Numbered from the stretch's first letter, positions 1 to 8,974 are shown. The stretch is DNA of 31,664 bases from an uncultured SAR324 cluster bacterium (GCA_902562015.1 CACERX010000012.1:1-31664), one strand, 5' to 3'. Notes: generated from the letters alone by a model not told the origin. Made by a program: numbers and translations.

Positions 1-2
1 CT

Positions 3-278
3 TCGCAAAAACACGGAGTTGAGGTTTTAAAAGGTCGTTTATCACTCTCCATGATGCATTTACATGAAAAACTGGAAGATTCAGTTAAAATGCAGACTGA
101 TTTACTTAACAGTCTCAGTCCACTTTCTGTGCTTCATCGTGGCTACAGTGTTGCGGTTGATAAATCTGGTAATTTGTTGCGTTCAATTAATGATATACAG
201 TCTGGTGAAGAATTAAAGGTGCGCCTTGAAGATGGTACGATTCAAACAAAAGTTATATCAGTCAAACCTCAACAATAA
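3..278 (+). CDS. xseA: Exodeoxyribonuclease VII large subunit, C-terminal end (partial)
   Basis: The reading frame is open from the left edge and ends with TAA at 276-278, so only about the last 91 codons are present. The family's C-terminal signature is visible: a coiled-coil-like helix followed by SPLSVLHRGYSVAVD, then a small beta-rich tail (GEELKVRLEDGTIQTKV) like the SP..vL.RGY and Gd.l.v.l.dG.i.a.V pattern of XseA. The protein is the nuclease subunit that, with XseB, degrades single-stranded DNA to oligonucleotides in the cytoplasm. The catalytic and OB-fold parts lie outside the window. gloB follows after 16 bases on the same strand and is probably co-transcribed. Confidence 0.88.
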   Translation, partial: SQKHGVEVLKGRLSLSMMHLHEKLEDSVKMQTDLLNSLSPLSVLHRGYSVAVDKSGNLLRSINDIQSGEELKVRLEDGTIQTKVISVKPQQ

Positions 279-294
279 ACAGGAGTTTAAATAA

Positions 295-1068
295 ATGGAA
301 ATAGTTACCATTCCCTGCCTGCAGGATAATTTCGCTTATTTGCTCATATGCGAAAAAACAGGAGAAGCAGCTATAGTCGACCCATCTGAAGCCGATCCTG
401 TTCGAAAAGAAATAGATCATCAGAATGTTAAATTGACAACCATTCTTAATACACATCATCATTGGGATCATGTGGGCGGTAACAAGGAATTGAAGTCTTA
501 TTTCCCTGATTTAATAATATACGGTCATTCTTCCGACAGGGGACGAATTCCAGAACAGACCGAGTTCCTGGAAGATGGGGACCATGTGATGTTTGGAAAA
601 CAGTCAGGATCATTTTTATACAACCCTGGACATACTTTAGGTGCTATTACTTATTTGTTCGGGGAGGCTGCTTTTACAGGAGATACTTTGTTCGCAGCAG
701 GTTGCGGAAGAATTTTTGAAGGTACTCCGGAACAAATGCATTATTCACTTAACAAATGTATTGGTATACTTTCGGATCACACTCAGCTTTATTTCGGACA
801 TGAATATACTGAAAACAATCTTCGTTTTGCCTTAAGTGTTGAATCTGGTAACACAGAAATAAATAAGAAGTTGGCTGATGTCAAGGGACTTCGTTCTTCT
901 GGAAAATTTTCCACTCCTACAACAATTGCTGAGGAAAAAAACACAAATCCTTTTTTGCGATGCACCTCTGATGAAATTAAGAGGGCTGTTAAATCGAGAG
1001 ATCCTGAAAATGATCTTACTGAAAAGGAAGTTTTTCGAACTTTGCGAGAATTGAAAGATGTTTTTTAA
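295..1068 (+). CDS. gloB: Hydroxyacylglutathione hydrolase (glyoxalase II)
   Basis: A 257-aa metallo-beta-lactamase-fold hydrolase with the usual length for GloB. The metal-binding THHHWDH motif is at residues 53-59 (H54, H56, D58, H59). A second histidine lies in NPGHTLG, the bridging aspartate in FTGDTLF, and the last histidine in YFGHEYT. The C-terminal HAGH domain follows, with the conserved NPFLR element. It hydrolyses S-D-lactoylglutathione to D-lactate and glutathione in methylglyoxal detoxification, a cytosolic role with two metal ions. The ATG is preceded by AGGAG at 281-285 with a 9-base gap, which supports this start. It is 3 bases upstream of the CDF gene. No gloA is seen here. 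Confidence 0.93.
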   Translation: MEIVTIPCLQDNFAYLLICEKTGEAAIVDPSEADPVRKEIDHQNVKLTTILNTHHHWDHVGGNKELKSYFPDLIIYGHSSDRGRIPEQTEFLEDGDHVMFGKQSGSFLYNPGHTLGAITYLFGEAAFTGDTLFAAGCGRIFEGTPEQMHYSLNKCIGILSDHTQLYFGHEYTENNLRFALSVESGNTEINKKLADVKGLRSSGKFSTPTTIAEEKNTNPFLRCTSDEIKRAVKSRDPENDLTEKEVFRTLRELKDVF

Positions 1069-1071
1069 CTA

Positions 1072-2259
1072 ATGCAAAAAATTGATCTAACTGAAAAACA
1101 TGCTTTAAGTGTTACTTGGCTAGGTTTGATTGCCAATCTTTTGATGGCAATTGCTAAGGGTTTTGTTGGTATTATTTCACATTCATCGGCCTTAATTGCT
1201 GATGCAGGTCATTCTTTTTCTGATTTGCTTTCAGATATGGTCACGCTATGGGCTGTGCGCATGGCTGGAATCCCAAAAGATGATAATCATCCTTATGGCC
1301 ATGGTAAATTTGAAACAGTCGGCTCATTCGTTGTGGCATTGATGCTGGTTTTTACCGGAATTGGTGTGGCATGGCATGTTTTGAACAAAATGAATTCGTC
1401 GGAAGTCCCTGGAACACCTGCGCTTTGGATGGCCGCAATAGCCATTGCTGTAAAGGAAGCTTTGTTTCATCTTACACGAATGGTCAGCAGACGAAGTGGT
1501 AGTCGAATATTACTAGCTAATGCATGGCATCATCGATCAGATGCTATTTCTTCAGTTGCTGCACTTGTGGGGATAGCGGGTGCTAATTGGGGAATTCCTA
1601 TGATGGATCCAATAGCCGGCGTGCTTGTGGCAGGTCTTATTGTAAAAGCAGGAATTGATATCGGTTATGAAAGTCTAAGGGAACTTACAGATGAAATACC
1701 TGAGGAAGAAGTGATAAGTGAATTAAAAAAAATTCTTGCTGATGTTGAAGGGGTTGATCATTATCATGAAATGCGGGCACGTAGGATGGGTCCCCACCTA
1801 CTGGTGGATCTGCATATTGAAGTGGACAGTATGATCAGTATTTCTGCGGCACATCAGGTTGCTGAAAGGGTTCGATTGAGAATCCTTGACAAGATTCCTG
1901 CCGTAAATGAGGTGCTGGTTCATGTGGATGCTGAGGATGATTTTATAGAGGAAGAAGGAGGAGAATCTTCTAGGGATATTGTACTGATGCGTCCGCAAAG
2001 GGAAATAGAGGCGGATGTCAAAAATGTTTTAAATGAAATACCCGAGATTACGGGCATAACTCATATATACTGCCACTATCTTAATCAGAATCTGAGTGTT
2101 CAGGTTAACATAATGCTTGATACTGAAATGCGTATCATCGAAGCACAAAAAATAGCATCTACAGCCAGGATGAAAATTGAACAGATCAAGGATATAGATG
2201 ATGCAGACCTTCATCTTGAACTGGATGATGCTCCTGAAATGGGACATAAGCAAGTTTAA
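1072..2259 (+). CDS. Cation diffusion facilitator family transporter with duplicated C-terminal domain
   Basis: A 395-aa inner-membrane protein. Residues 10-200 hold the CDF transmembrane core. The transport-site motifs are DAGHSFSD (H47, D51) in TM2 and AWHHRSD (H153, D157) in TM5. This HD-HD arrangement is typical of Zn2+-type CDFs, whereas FieF/YiiP has DD-HD. HPYGHGKFE, the usual cytoplasmic loop motif, is at 73-81. Residues 205-290 form a normal ZT_dimer domain. About 85 further residues (306-390) look like a second copy of that domain, so the protein is longer than the usual 290-310 aa. It is expected to export divalent metal in exchange for protons. It follows gloB by 3 bases and ends 19 bases from the convergent glycosyltransferase gene. 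Confidence 0.9.
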   Translation: MQKIDLTEKHALSVTWLGLIANLLMAIAKGFVGIISHSSALIADAGHSFSDLLSDMVTLWAVRMAGIPKDDNHPYGHGKFETVGSFVVALMLVFTGIGVAWHVLNKMNSSEVPGTPALWMAAIAIAVKEALFHLTRMVSRRSGSRILLANAWHHRSDAISSVAALVGIAGANWGIPMMDPIAGVLVAGLIVKAGIDIGYESLRELTDEIPEEEVISELKKILADVEGVDHYHEMRARRMGPHLLVDLHIEVDSMISISAAHQVAERVRLRILDKIPAVNEVLVHVDAEDDFIEEEGGESSRDIVLMRPQREIEADVKNVLNEIPEITGITHIYCHYLNQNLSVQVNIMLDTEMRIIEAQKIASTARMKIEQIKDIDDADLHLELDDAPEMGHKQV

Positions 2260-2278
2260 ATTCTCACTTATATTTAGA

Positions 2279-3910
2279 TCATTCCCATAAGTTCCCGATA
2301 GAGTAAACCTGCAAAATTCTAATCAATCTTTTCTTGGTACCTGTTTCTATTTCTCCAATGAAATTCAAATTCATTTTGAATCTCTGAAAAAAATCTTCTT
2401 GTGCCCCTTGGCACTCCTGTAACTCGCATACGAAAATAGATTGTTCATTTTTAACTTTTTCTATCGGGCTCCATAAATTCCGCTCTGGCTTTTCGATACT
2501 ATGTGGCCATGGTTTGTTAGGCAAGTAGAAGGATAAAGCACTGCTGAGCTGGTATTCCCGAGAAACAACATAAGAAACATGAGCAAATCCATTTTGCTCC
2601 AGTAAATTTTGAATCTGTTTCCCTGTTCTATCCCATTTGAGAATACGTGTAAGGCGTTCTGCAGAAAGATCCATCGCTGATTTTTGGATTAATTCACCGT
2701 GAGTATGAAATTCCTCTGCAGTAAGTAAATCTTTCAAATGACGAATATATTTTTCACTACTGTAAAAGCGCTCATCAATTTTTTTAAGCTTTGATATTGT
2801 TTTATCAGATAACCCTTGCTGCTTTAAATACTGAAAGTTTTTCAGTTTATGAGGCATCCAGTCGATAATGGGACTTATGGTGTGGATGAAAACAACTCCT
2901 ATCAGTGTTGCATTAATCACAAGACCAGAAATAATTAAGATGTAAATGGTTCTTCTTTTGACCTGAAAAAGCAATTCATTGCCAAGCAGGATTGCAATTC
3001 CAATATAAGCTAGATTTGCCCAGTGAGGATCTGAAATTGAACCTTTGAAACTCATCACTGTGAAAAAAAGAAGCGGAAACATTGAAAGCACAGTTATCAC
3101 TGACTCAGCATGCCTGCCATCTTTCAGGCGGTCCCTAAGCCACCAGATCGATAATGCACCTAATATGGCCCAAATAGGTGAAAAAAGAATCAGGTGTCCA
3201 ATGGTAAAAGCTAATGTATTTTCTCCAAAATCCGAACCACTTGTTCCTTTTTCCAGTTGCCAGCGAAATGATATCCATTCATGTTGGGCATTCCAGATAA
3301 TGACAGGTATGAAAATAATCAGCGACAATATTCCTGCACAATATATCCATGGATTAAGAATTTCCCTGCGAATTTTGCGGTAAAGCAAAAGATGTAGAAA
3401 CAAACCTATATAAAAAAGTAGCATGATGTATTTTGATAGTGCTCCAAATCCTGCCGCAATACCAATCAGCAGTAGCCATTTTTTCACCGGCTGACTGTGG
3501 TAACGAATCAACAAAAAAAGTGATAAAATCCAAAAAATAAGAAAAGGCTGAGTGATATGTAGAAAAATGCTCCCAAGAGAGAAATAAGGCATGCTGCATA
3601 AAATCAATAGCGTCACAAGGGCTGCATTTCGTCCATATAAAAAAAGCGTTCCTATATAGATTAAAGTTAATATCGACAGATTAATTAGCTGCGATCCGAT
3701 TTCAAGTACTTCTTCAGATTGTCCCCCGAGCATAGTTATACCCCTGATCAACCAGGCAATCATAGGGGGGTGTTCGTAATATGACAGACTTAGGAAGCGA
3801 GACCAGACCCAGTGGTCAAGCATGTCCGGATGTGGATTCAAAAATTGATTTATAATATAAAAAATCAAGAAATGAACTGAAAGTACAGCGAGGGCGGGAG
3901 AGTGTTTCAC
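2279..3910 (-). CDS. GT39/ArnT-like membrane glycosyltransferase (PMT_2 family)
   Basis: A 543-aa polytopic membrane protein with about ten hydrophobic segments in residues 1-340 and a soluble C-terminal part. The N-terminus shows the family pattern: D29 in the first periplasmic loop, then WVWSR and YYEHPP (44-49), matching the D-E-A-x-Y-W..WS....YYDHPP consensus. The second acidic residue of the usual DE pair is replaced by Met30. Such enzymes move sugars from polyprenyl-phosphate donors onto lipids or proteins on the periplasmic side; the substrate cannot be told from sequence. The start is GTG at 3910; the next Met (M30) would remove the key Asp, so GTG is preferred. It lies 51 bases downstream of glyS and is probably the last gene of that operon. 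Confidence 0.78.
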   Translation of the reverse strand: MKHSPALAVLSVHFLIFYIINQFLNPHPDMLDHWVWSRFLSLSYYEHPPMIAWLIRGITMLGGQSEEVLEIGSQLINLSILTLIYIGTLFLYGRNAALVTLLILCSMPYFSLGSIFLHITQPFLIFWILSLFLLIRYHSQPVKKWLLLIGIAAGFGALSKYIMLLFYIGLFLHLLLYRKIRREILNPWIYCAGILSLIIFIPVIIWNAQHEWISFRWQLEKGTSGSDFGENTLAFTIGHLILFSPIWAILGALSIWWLRDRLKDGRHAESVITVLSMFPLLFFTVMSFKGSISDPHWANLAYIGIAILLGNELLFQVKRRTIYILIISGLVINATLIGVVFIHTISPIIDWMPHKLKNFQYLKQQGLSDKTISKLKKIDERFYSSEKYIRHLKDLLTAEEFHTHGELIQKSAMDLSAERLTRILKWDRTGKQIQNLLEQNGFAHVSYVVSREYQLSSALSFYLPNKPWPHSIEKPERNLWSPIEKVKNEQSIFVCELQECQGAQEDFFQRFKMNLNFIGEIETGTKKRLIRILQVYSIGNLWE

Positions 3911-3961
3911 AGATTTAAAAAATTTAGAAAAGTGGTGCGATGTACAAAACCTGGAAAAGAA

Positions 3962-5887
3962 TCAGGAGAAAACAATTGTCTGTAGATTCAGGTGGCGAGC
4001 AGACCATGAGGCCAGTTGATGGCATAGCCATAAGCGGTTTCCGCATTTTACGGGATTTTCGTCCATCACCATCACATCTTCAAAAAAACTTGTTACTATT
4101 GGCTCTATTTGATGAAGCTGCTTTAGATAATCTGCAGGAGAGAGACGCGAATTTTGGTCTGCATTCAAAATAGGCTGTAATGCCTTCAAAAGGTTTTTTT
4201 CCTGAGTAATTTCCAACTGTGATTCATCTATTTTATTTGCAATTTTATCAGAATACTTTTTGCTGATATTTTCGGCTCGTACAATTGCCTCAACAGATCT
4301 TTTGAACAGTTCAGTTTCAAGATGTGCTGAAAGATACTCTGCTAGTTCCAACTGTTCAATCGGCAGATGTTGAGGGAGAGGACGAGCGACAGGCGACGTC
4401 AGGGAGAGGTGGAGGACACCTGCAGGGCTTTGCACAACTGCGTCTATTAAATCGTAGCGGATTCCCTGCTCCTGGAAAAACCAGCGTTGTCGTTGAAAAA
4501 GGAACTCCAGCAATTCCTGCTGAAGCTTTGTGAGATCAAGATCCAGTGGTTGCTGCTCATCAAGAATACGAATTGCTGCTTCAGTCAATTCCCTCAGATC
4601 GAGAGAGAGACGCAATCCGAGAATCAACTGGATTATCCCCTGGGCATTTCGTCTCAAAGCATAAGGATCTGCCGCACCTGAAGGTATCATTCCCAGAGAA
4701 AATGCGGTGGTAATCAAATCCAACTTATCTCCAATCGCCACAGGAACTGTTTCAGAATTTACCGGGAGCGAATCTTTGGCATTGCGGGGATAATAATGCT
4801 CCCTTATTCCATTACAGACCACATCCTTTTCTTTTTTCAGGCGGGCATAGTTCTGACCCATTACTCCTTGGAGTTCCGGAAACTCATAGACCATCTTGGT
4901 TTCCAAATCAAACTTGCTGAGTTCAGCAATTCGCTGGACATGCTTTTTCTGTGTTGAAGACAGATTTAGTTTTTCCGAGATGAAAGTGCTGAGTTGAGTT
5001 ATGCGATGAACTCTTTGATGCTGTGAACCCCTGGATTGGAAAAACACAACTTTTTCAGCTTTCTTAATGAACTCATCAAGCGTACTTTTTTGGTCTTCAC
5101 GGTAGAAAAAACGGGCATCACTTAGTCTGGCACGAAGCACCTTTGAGTTGCCACGTCTAACAGTTTCCAGTGACTTGTTATCACCGTTTCGCACAGTTAC
5201 AAAATTAGGAAGAAGTTTTTTTTCTCCAGAATTTTTTTTCTTTTTGTTGCTGAATACTGGAAAGTAACGCTGATGAATCTCCATACTGGTAATCAACACT
5301 TCATCCGGGAGTTCCAGGAATTCCTTTTCAAAATCTCCAATTAGAACTGTGGGCCATTCCACTAAATTTGTCACTTCATTAAGCAGATTTTCATCAAGTT
5401 CCACATGGCAATCGTGCTTCTTTTCCAGTTTTCTGACCTGTGTGACTATGGACTGACGTCTTTTCTCGAAATCAGCAATTACTTTCAGTTCGTGTAGATG
5501 CTGTTCATAATCTGATGCATGTTTTATCTTGCTGTATCCAGTACTCAAAAAACGATGACCCCGTGTTTGATTACCTGAGACAAGCATTTCGAGTTTTATG
5601 GGAACCACTTTACTGTTCCAAAGAGAAACAACCCAGCGGATAGGACGAATATAACGGGTCTTGTAAGATCCCCAGCGCATATTTTTTGGGAAATTGAGCT
5701 GAGAAATCCATTGTTGTGCACTTTCTTGAAGCAGTTTAGGGACGGGCTGTCCCAACTCTCGCTTTTGTACAAACAGATATTCTTTTCCTTCGATTGTTTT
5801 CGTTTCCAGATTTTTAAGGGAAACATTGTTTTTCCTAGCAAACCCTTCAGCAGCTTTTGTCCAGTTATTATTGTCGTTTTTTTGCAA
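3962..5887 (-). CDS. glyS: Glycyl-tRNA synthetase beta subunit, main part downstream of a frameshift
   Basis: Encodes nearly all of GlyS: the body after KAAEGFARK, the HD-like domain with KMVYEFPELQGVMGQNYA, the GAADPYALRR motif, and the C-terminal anticodon-binding helices ending FFEDVMVMDENP. GlyS binds and recognises tRNA-Gly in the alpha2beta2 enzyme with GlyQ. The apparent TTG start at 5887 is only where this frame opens; the true N-terminus is the next entry, in another frame. Joining them needs one base removed at the 7-A tract (5877-5883), giving about 717 aa against roughly 690 in E. coli. About 17 extra residues map to a GC-rich segment at 4371-4418. The stop is TGA at 3962-3964. 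The break is either a homopolymer sequencing error, a real mutation, or a slippage-rescued gene. Confidence 0.9.
   Translation of the reverse strand: MQKNDNNNWTKAAEGFARKNNVSLKNLETKTIEGKEYLFVQKRELGQPVPKLLQESAQQWISQLNFPKNMRWGSYKTRYIRPIRWVVSLWNSKVVPIKLEMLVSGNQTRGHRFLSTGYSKIKHASDYEQHLHELKVIADFEKRRQSIVTQVRKLEKKHDCHVELDENLLNEVTNLVEWPTVLIGDFEKEFLELPDEVLITSMEIHQRYFPVFSNKKKKNSGEKKLLPNFVTVRNGDNKSLETVRRGNSKVLRARLSDARFFYREDQKSTLDEFIKKAEKVVFFQSRGSQHQRVHRITQLSTFISEKLNLSSTQKKHVQRIAELSKFDLETKMVYEFPELQGVMGQNYARLKKEKDVVCNGIREHYYPRNAKDSLPVNSETVPVAIGDKLDLITTAFSLGMIPSGAADPYALRRNAQGIIQLILGLRLSLDLRELTEAAIRILDEQQPLDLDLTKLQQELLEFLFQRQRWFFQEQGIRYDLIDAVVQSPAGVLHLSLTSPVARPLPQHLPIEQLELAEYLSAHLETELFKRSVEAIVRAENISKKYSDKIANKIDESQLEITQEKNLLKALQPILNADQNSRLSPADYLKQLHQIEPIVTSFFEDVMVMDENPVKCGNRLWLCHQLASWSARHLNLQTIVFS
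4371..4418. repeat. GC-rich in-frame insert in glyS with short direct repeats
   Basis: Within glyS, bases 4372-4414 are 29/43 G+C, far above the surrounding sequence. AGGGAGAGG occurs twice (4373-4381 and 4401-4409), with GCGAC also doubled between them and a GACGTC palindrome at 4395-4400. On the coding strand it reads roughly LHLSLTSPVARPLPQ. Compared from memory with the E. coli GlyS C-terminal region, this protein is about 17 residues longer here, close to the size of this stretch. It resembles small mobile repeats that insert in frame into genes, such as Rickettsia palindromic elements, but no family is identified. Confidence 0.45.
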
Positions 5888-6116
5888 CTGAGAGAGGAGG
5901 ACCCTTCAACTCCACCTTTCGATCATTTTCTTTATCAGGGAGCCCTGAAAGTTCGATTGAAAGGCGTCTTGGTGAGGAATAAGTTTTAAGATCATTGAAA
6001 TTCAACTGTTGCTTTTCACATGTTTTTTGTGCCAGAGATTTTAACTGCTCAACTGCCGACAGAATCATCTGTGCAGGCATTTCTTCCAGTCCAATTTCCA
6101 GTAAAAACGTGTTCAC
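5868..6116 (-). CDS. glyS: Glycyl-tRNA synthetase beta subunit, N-terminal fragment (frameshifted)
   Basis: 82 codons from a GTG at 6116 (MNTFLLEIGLEEMP) matching the GlyS N-terminus (LLFEIGTEELP), including SSPRRLSIELSGLPD, the TPRRL-type motif, and VELKGPP. The frame then reaches a stop at 5868-5870 just after a run of seven A (7 T on the + strand, 5877-5883). The family-typical continuation KAAEGFARK sits in the other frame of the next entry, overlapping by 20 bases. The GTG lies 7 bases after the glyQ stop, the normal glyQ-glyS arrangement. Alone, this fragment would have no function. Confidence 0.85.
   Translation of the reverse strand: MNTFLLEIGLEEMPAQMILSAVEQLKSLAQKTCEKQQLNFNDLKTYSSPRRLSIELSGLPDKENDRKVELKGPPLSVAKKRQ
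5877..5883 (-). other. Homopolymer frameshift site in glyS
   Basis: Seven T on the + strand (seven A in the glyS mRNA). With seven A, the GlyS frame runs into a stop at 5868-5870. With six, it joins the long downstream frame as V-A-K-N-D followed by the conserved KAAEGFARK. A longer run of eight T at 5232-5239 in the same gene stays in frame. The position marks either a sequence error, a lesion, or a transcriptional slippage site. Confidence 0.8.
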
Positions 6117-6123
6117 AGAGATT

Positions 6124-7053
6124 TTATTGCTTTTCTGATGTAAGTTGATTCATCCATTTCTGTGCAGCCTCACGGTCTTTCATCAGGGGAAAGGCCAGTC
6201 TGCAGCGTTCTTCAAGGAATAATTTGGCGATAGATTGGGCAATGTTTCGTACCCTTCCAATAAATGATGCTCTTGCTGAGATACTAATTGCACCTGCTGC
6301 ATCTAGTTGATTGAAGGTGTGTGAGCATTTAAGGACATAATCATATGCTGGAAATACCAGTCTGTGCTCAAGTGCTCGGTTTGCTTCCTTTTCATAATCA
6401 TTAAAGTGCTGGAACAACATTTCTGTATCTGCTACTTCAAATGTGTATTTTGAATGTTCAAATTCAGGTTGCTTGAATATGGCTGAATAACTGACCCCTT
6501 TTGTGTATTCTAAGTCAAAAACATCATCCACATCTTGCAGGTATGAAGCTATTCTCTCAATACCATAGGTCAATTCAACAGAAACTGGATGGCACTCGAT
6601 ACCACCCACCTGCTGAAAGTAGGTGAACTGGGTTATTTCCATACCGTCAAGCCAGATTTCCCAACCCAGTCCCCATGCGCCGAGAGTTGGTGCTTCCCAA
6701 TTGTCTTCCACAAATCGTATATCATGGTCCAGTGGATTTATTCCCATTGCTTGGAGAGAGTCAAGATATAGATCTTCTACATTATCCGGTGAAGGTTTTA
6801 ATATTACTTGGAATTGATGATGTTGATATAGACGATTTGGATTTTCTCCATAACGCCCATCAGCTGGACGCCTTGAGGGTTCCACATAGGCCACATTCCA
6901 TTCTTCCGGTCCCAACGTTCTCAGTGTTGTCATTGGATTCATTGTTCCTGCTCCAGTTTCAACATCATAAGGTGATGAGAGTATACAGCCTTTTTTGTGC
7001 CAGTACTCATTAAGTAGCATTATTATGTCCTGCACTGTTTGTGAACTTCTCAT
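6124..7053 (-). CDS. glyQ: Glycyl-tRNA synthetase alpha subunit
   Basis: A 309-aa class II aminoacyl-tRNA synthetase catalytic subunit, near the usual 290-305 aa. It has the near-invariant sequences [65 protein letters not shown] and LTYGIERI. It makes the active site that charges tRNA-Gly together with GlyS in an alpha2beta2 complex. The ATG at 7053 overlaps the stop of the upstream 589-aa gene (ATGA, 7050-7053), implying translational coupling. glyS follows after 7 bases. Confidence 0.97.
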   Translation of the reverse strand: MRSSQTVQDIIMLLNEYWHKKGCILSSPYDVETGAGTMNPMTTLRTLGPEEWNVAYVEPSRRPADGRYGENPNRLYQHHQFQVILKPSPDNVEDLYLDSLQAMGINPLDHDIRFVEDNWEAPTLGAWGLGWEIWLDGMEITQFTYFQQVGGIECHPVSVELTYGIERIASYLQDVDDVFDLEYTKGVSYSAIFKQPEFEHSKYTFEVADTEMLFQHFNDYEKEANRALEHRLVFPAYDYVLKCSHTFNQLDAAGAISISARASFIGRVRNIAQSIAKLFLEERCRLAFPLMKDREAAQKWMNQLTSEKQ

Positions 7054-8819
7054 TCCACCATACTTGAATCTAAGTGAAGCACTTGAAGGTCTCTAAATAG
7101 AAGTTCCTTGAGATTATTTTCCAGCCAACTTAATGCAAGATTGTTTTTTTTGCTTTGGACCACCTTTAATTCTGAATTTGCATTTTTCAGAATTTCTTTT
7201 TGCCTGTTAATGGTCTTTTTAGCATTTTTAAATTCCTGTTTAGTTTGCAAACATATTTTTTTTAGATGTTTTAGAGCTGCCGGTTTGATAATTAATGAAC
7301 CAGGATTAAAATATGAGCGAATTGTTTTGGATTTTAGCTGATTCAAGTCCTCAGATTTATGTATTAAAAACGGATTTATCCATAGCTTACGCTCAACTTG
7401 AGTTAATTTGAAGTTCATTTCAGAGGCATCATTTTCATCTTCACAAAGTAGAAGAGCTCTTTGAAGCTTTATTTCAGAAGCGTCTTTGAAAGCATTGCCC
7501 CAATTTGTACTTGTAGATAAAGCATCACTCAGCAAAGTTACAAGGGGATCTATTTTTTTCATTACTTCATATTCCTGAGCGTAAAGCAATTGATCTCTTT
7601 CGGCACGCATTTTCATTGTCAGTGCAGTCTTTTCATTTTTCAATAATTTACACTTTAAATCTTCCAGTTCAGTTTGCTGTAGTGTAAATGGCTCCTTATT
7701 AACTACTGATTTAATATCATTTAATAAAACAAACTGACTGAGCGGCTCAAGAATTTGGTCTAATTCTTTGCACCAATCCAAAATTTGACCTTTAAAATCA
7801 AAAACATTGCAATCTTGGAGTTTTAGTAATACTTCATAATCTTTCAGTTTATCATCTACAGAGCTAACTTCTTCAACTATGACTAAATTTGTGTATCCAA
7901 TTCCCTTTAATAATTTTTTAATTAAATTGCTGATAATGCTGTATTTGCATAAACATACAATTTGTGGTTTACGCTGTTTAACTTTTACTATTTTTTGTTT
8001 ATGTTTCCCTACATTTTCTTTGAGCAACCCTCTAATTAAACGCTTAAATGGAGGGTTATTCTCAGAACATTCATCAAGTTTTATAATATGTTCAATCCTT
8101 GTTTTATCTATAGAGACGTTCTTAATTGAGTTAAAAGGAATACCTGGAAAAAGATAGCAGGCTTTTGCTTCACGTAGAATACCAACAACCTGTTTTGGGT
8201 GAGTAATTCTACTATGTTTACTCAAAATCATTTTAACTGACTGCCCAGATGATAACTGACCCTTGTTAGTGTGAATTTTTCGAATGTTTTTAAAAGGAAT
8301 TATAGTATGTAAGGGAATTTCGTCTGGGGTTTGTTTTACAATTGAACCCGAATCAGAGACATATTCGATTGCCTGAAACTCGGTATTAAGAGGAATTCGC
8401 GGAAATCTTGGGATATGATGATTCAGAAGAAGTTCTTTAGCAGAAATTTTGAATCTCATTTTATTTACCAGTTCAAAGACAGGATTGAAAGTCAAAATCG
8501 CATAGAGTTCTTCTTGTATCGATTGTATTACCATTACAATGCGCAATCTTTTGGGAGAGTTACGCTGCAGATTGTCCAGCAAAAACATGAAATTATCTGC
8601 ATATTCAAATTTTCTGAGGGTAAACAATAACCAATCTGGATTGTAATTCAAAATATCTGTGGAAAGTTTTTCTTTATCCTTTAGCAAATTTTTTGTTTTA
8701 TGTGAAGAATTTGCAGCTTCATACAATTTGCTATTCATTTGACTGGAAACATGTATTTGCAGTTTCTTAATCAGTATATTCCAGTCATGGCTTGAAAAGC
8801 CTATGCCTAAAAGCTGCAT
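7050..8819 (-). CDS. Unrecognised 589-aa protein coupled to glyQ; possible degenerate receiver folds and coiled coils
   Basis: No family is recognised with confidence. There is no signal peptide and no clear membrane segment; the protein is Lys-rich and Leu-rich. Residues 285-375 ([20 protein letters not shown]... [10 protein letters not shown]) have the hydrophobic rhythm of a response-regulator receiver, but lack its phosphoacceptor and acidic-pocket residues. Residues 1-120 may be a similar alpha/beta fold. Residues 155-265 look beta-rich, and a degenerate PilZ-like fold was considered but lacks the RxxxR and DxSxxG motifs. Residues 382-420 and 515-565 are likely coiled coils. The ATG at 8819 lies about 50 bases downstream of a plausible promoter (8868-8896). 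The stop overlaps the glyQ start by 4 bases. By inference it is a cytoplasmic scaffold or regulatory protein. Confidence 0.75.
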   Translation of the reverse strand: MQLLGIGFSSHDWNILIKKLQIHVSSQMNSKLYEAANSSHKTKNLLKDKEKLSTDILNYNPDWLLFTLRKFEYADNFMFLLDNLQRNSPKRLRIVMVIQSIQEELYAILTFNPVFELVNKMRFKISAKELLLNHHIPRFPRIPLNTEFQAIEYVSDSGSIVKQTPDEIPLHTIIPFKNIRKIHTNKGQLSSGQSVKMILSKHSRITHPKQVVGILREAKACYLFPGIPFNSIKNVSIDKTRIEHIIKLDECSENNPPFKRLIRGLLKENVGKHKQKIVKVKQRKPQIVCLCKYSIISNLIKKLLKGIGYTNLVIVEEVSSVDDKLKDYEVLLKLQDCNVFDFKGQILDWCKELDQILEPLSQFVLLNDIKSVVNKEPFTLQQTELEDLKCKLLKNEKTALTMKMRAERDQLLYAQEYEVMKKIDPLVTLLSDALSTSTNWGNAFKDASEIKLQRALLLCEDENDASEMNFKLTQVERKLWINPFLIHKSEDLNQLKSKTIRSYFNPGSLIIKPAALKHLKKICLQTKQEFKNAKKTINRQKEILKNANSELKVVQSKKNNLALSWLENNLKELLFRDLQVLHLDSSMVE

Positions 8820-8867
8820 TTCACGAATTAATTCAGACGGTTTGAGAGGCTAAATCTAATAATGGGA

Positions 8868-8896
8868 ATGATATCATGCTTTACCAATGAAGTAAA
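8868..8896 (-). promoter_or_regulatory. Candidate sigma70 promoter for the 589-aa gene-glyQ-glyS operon
   Basis: On the minus strand, TTTACT (-35, 8896-8891) is followed after exactly 17 bases by TATCAT (-10, 8873-8868). Transcription would begin near 8861, giving a leader of about 40 bases before the ATG at 8819. It lies in the 155-base divergent gap that also serves the EamA gene on the other strand. Confidence 0.5.
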
Positions 8897-8974
8897 TTTT
8901 CTTGACTTCTTAAAGTCCAAAAAAGGAAAATGATTCACCTTTAAATTCATAAATCTGCTTATAGAAATATTTAA

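Noticed and set aside
4324..4533. ORF on the + strand inside glyS, with unusual composition
   Set aside because: It is antisense to conserved GlyS coding sequence and reflects the GC-rich insert; no start signal supports it.
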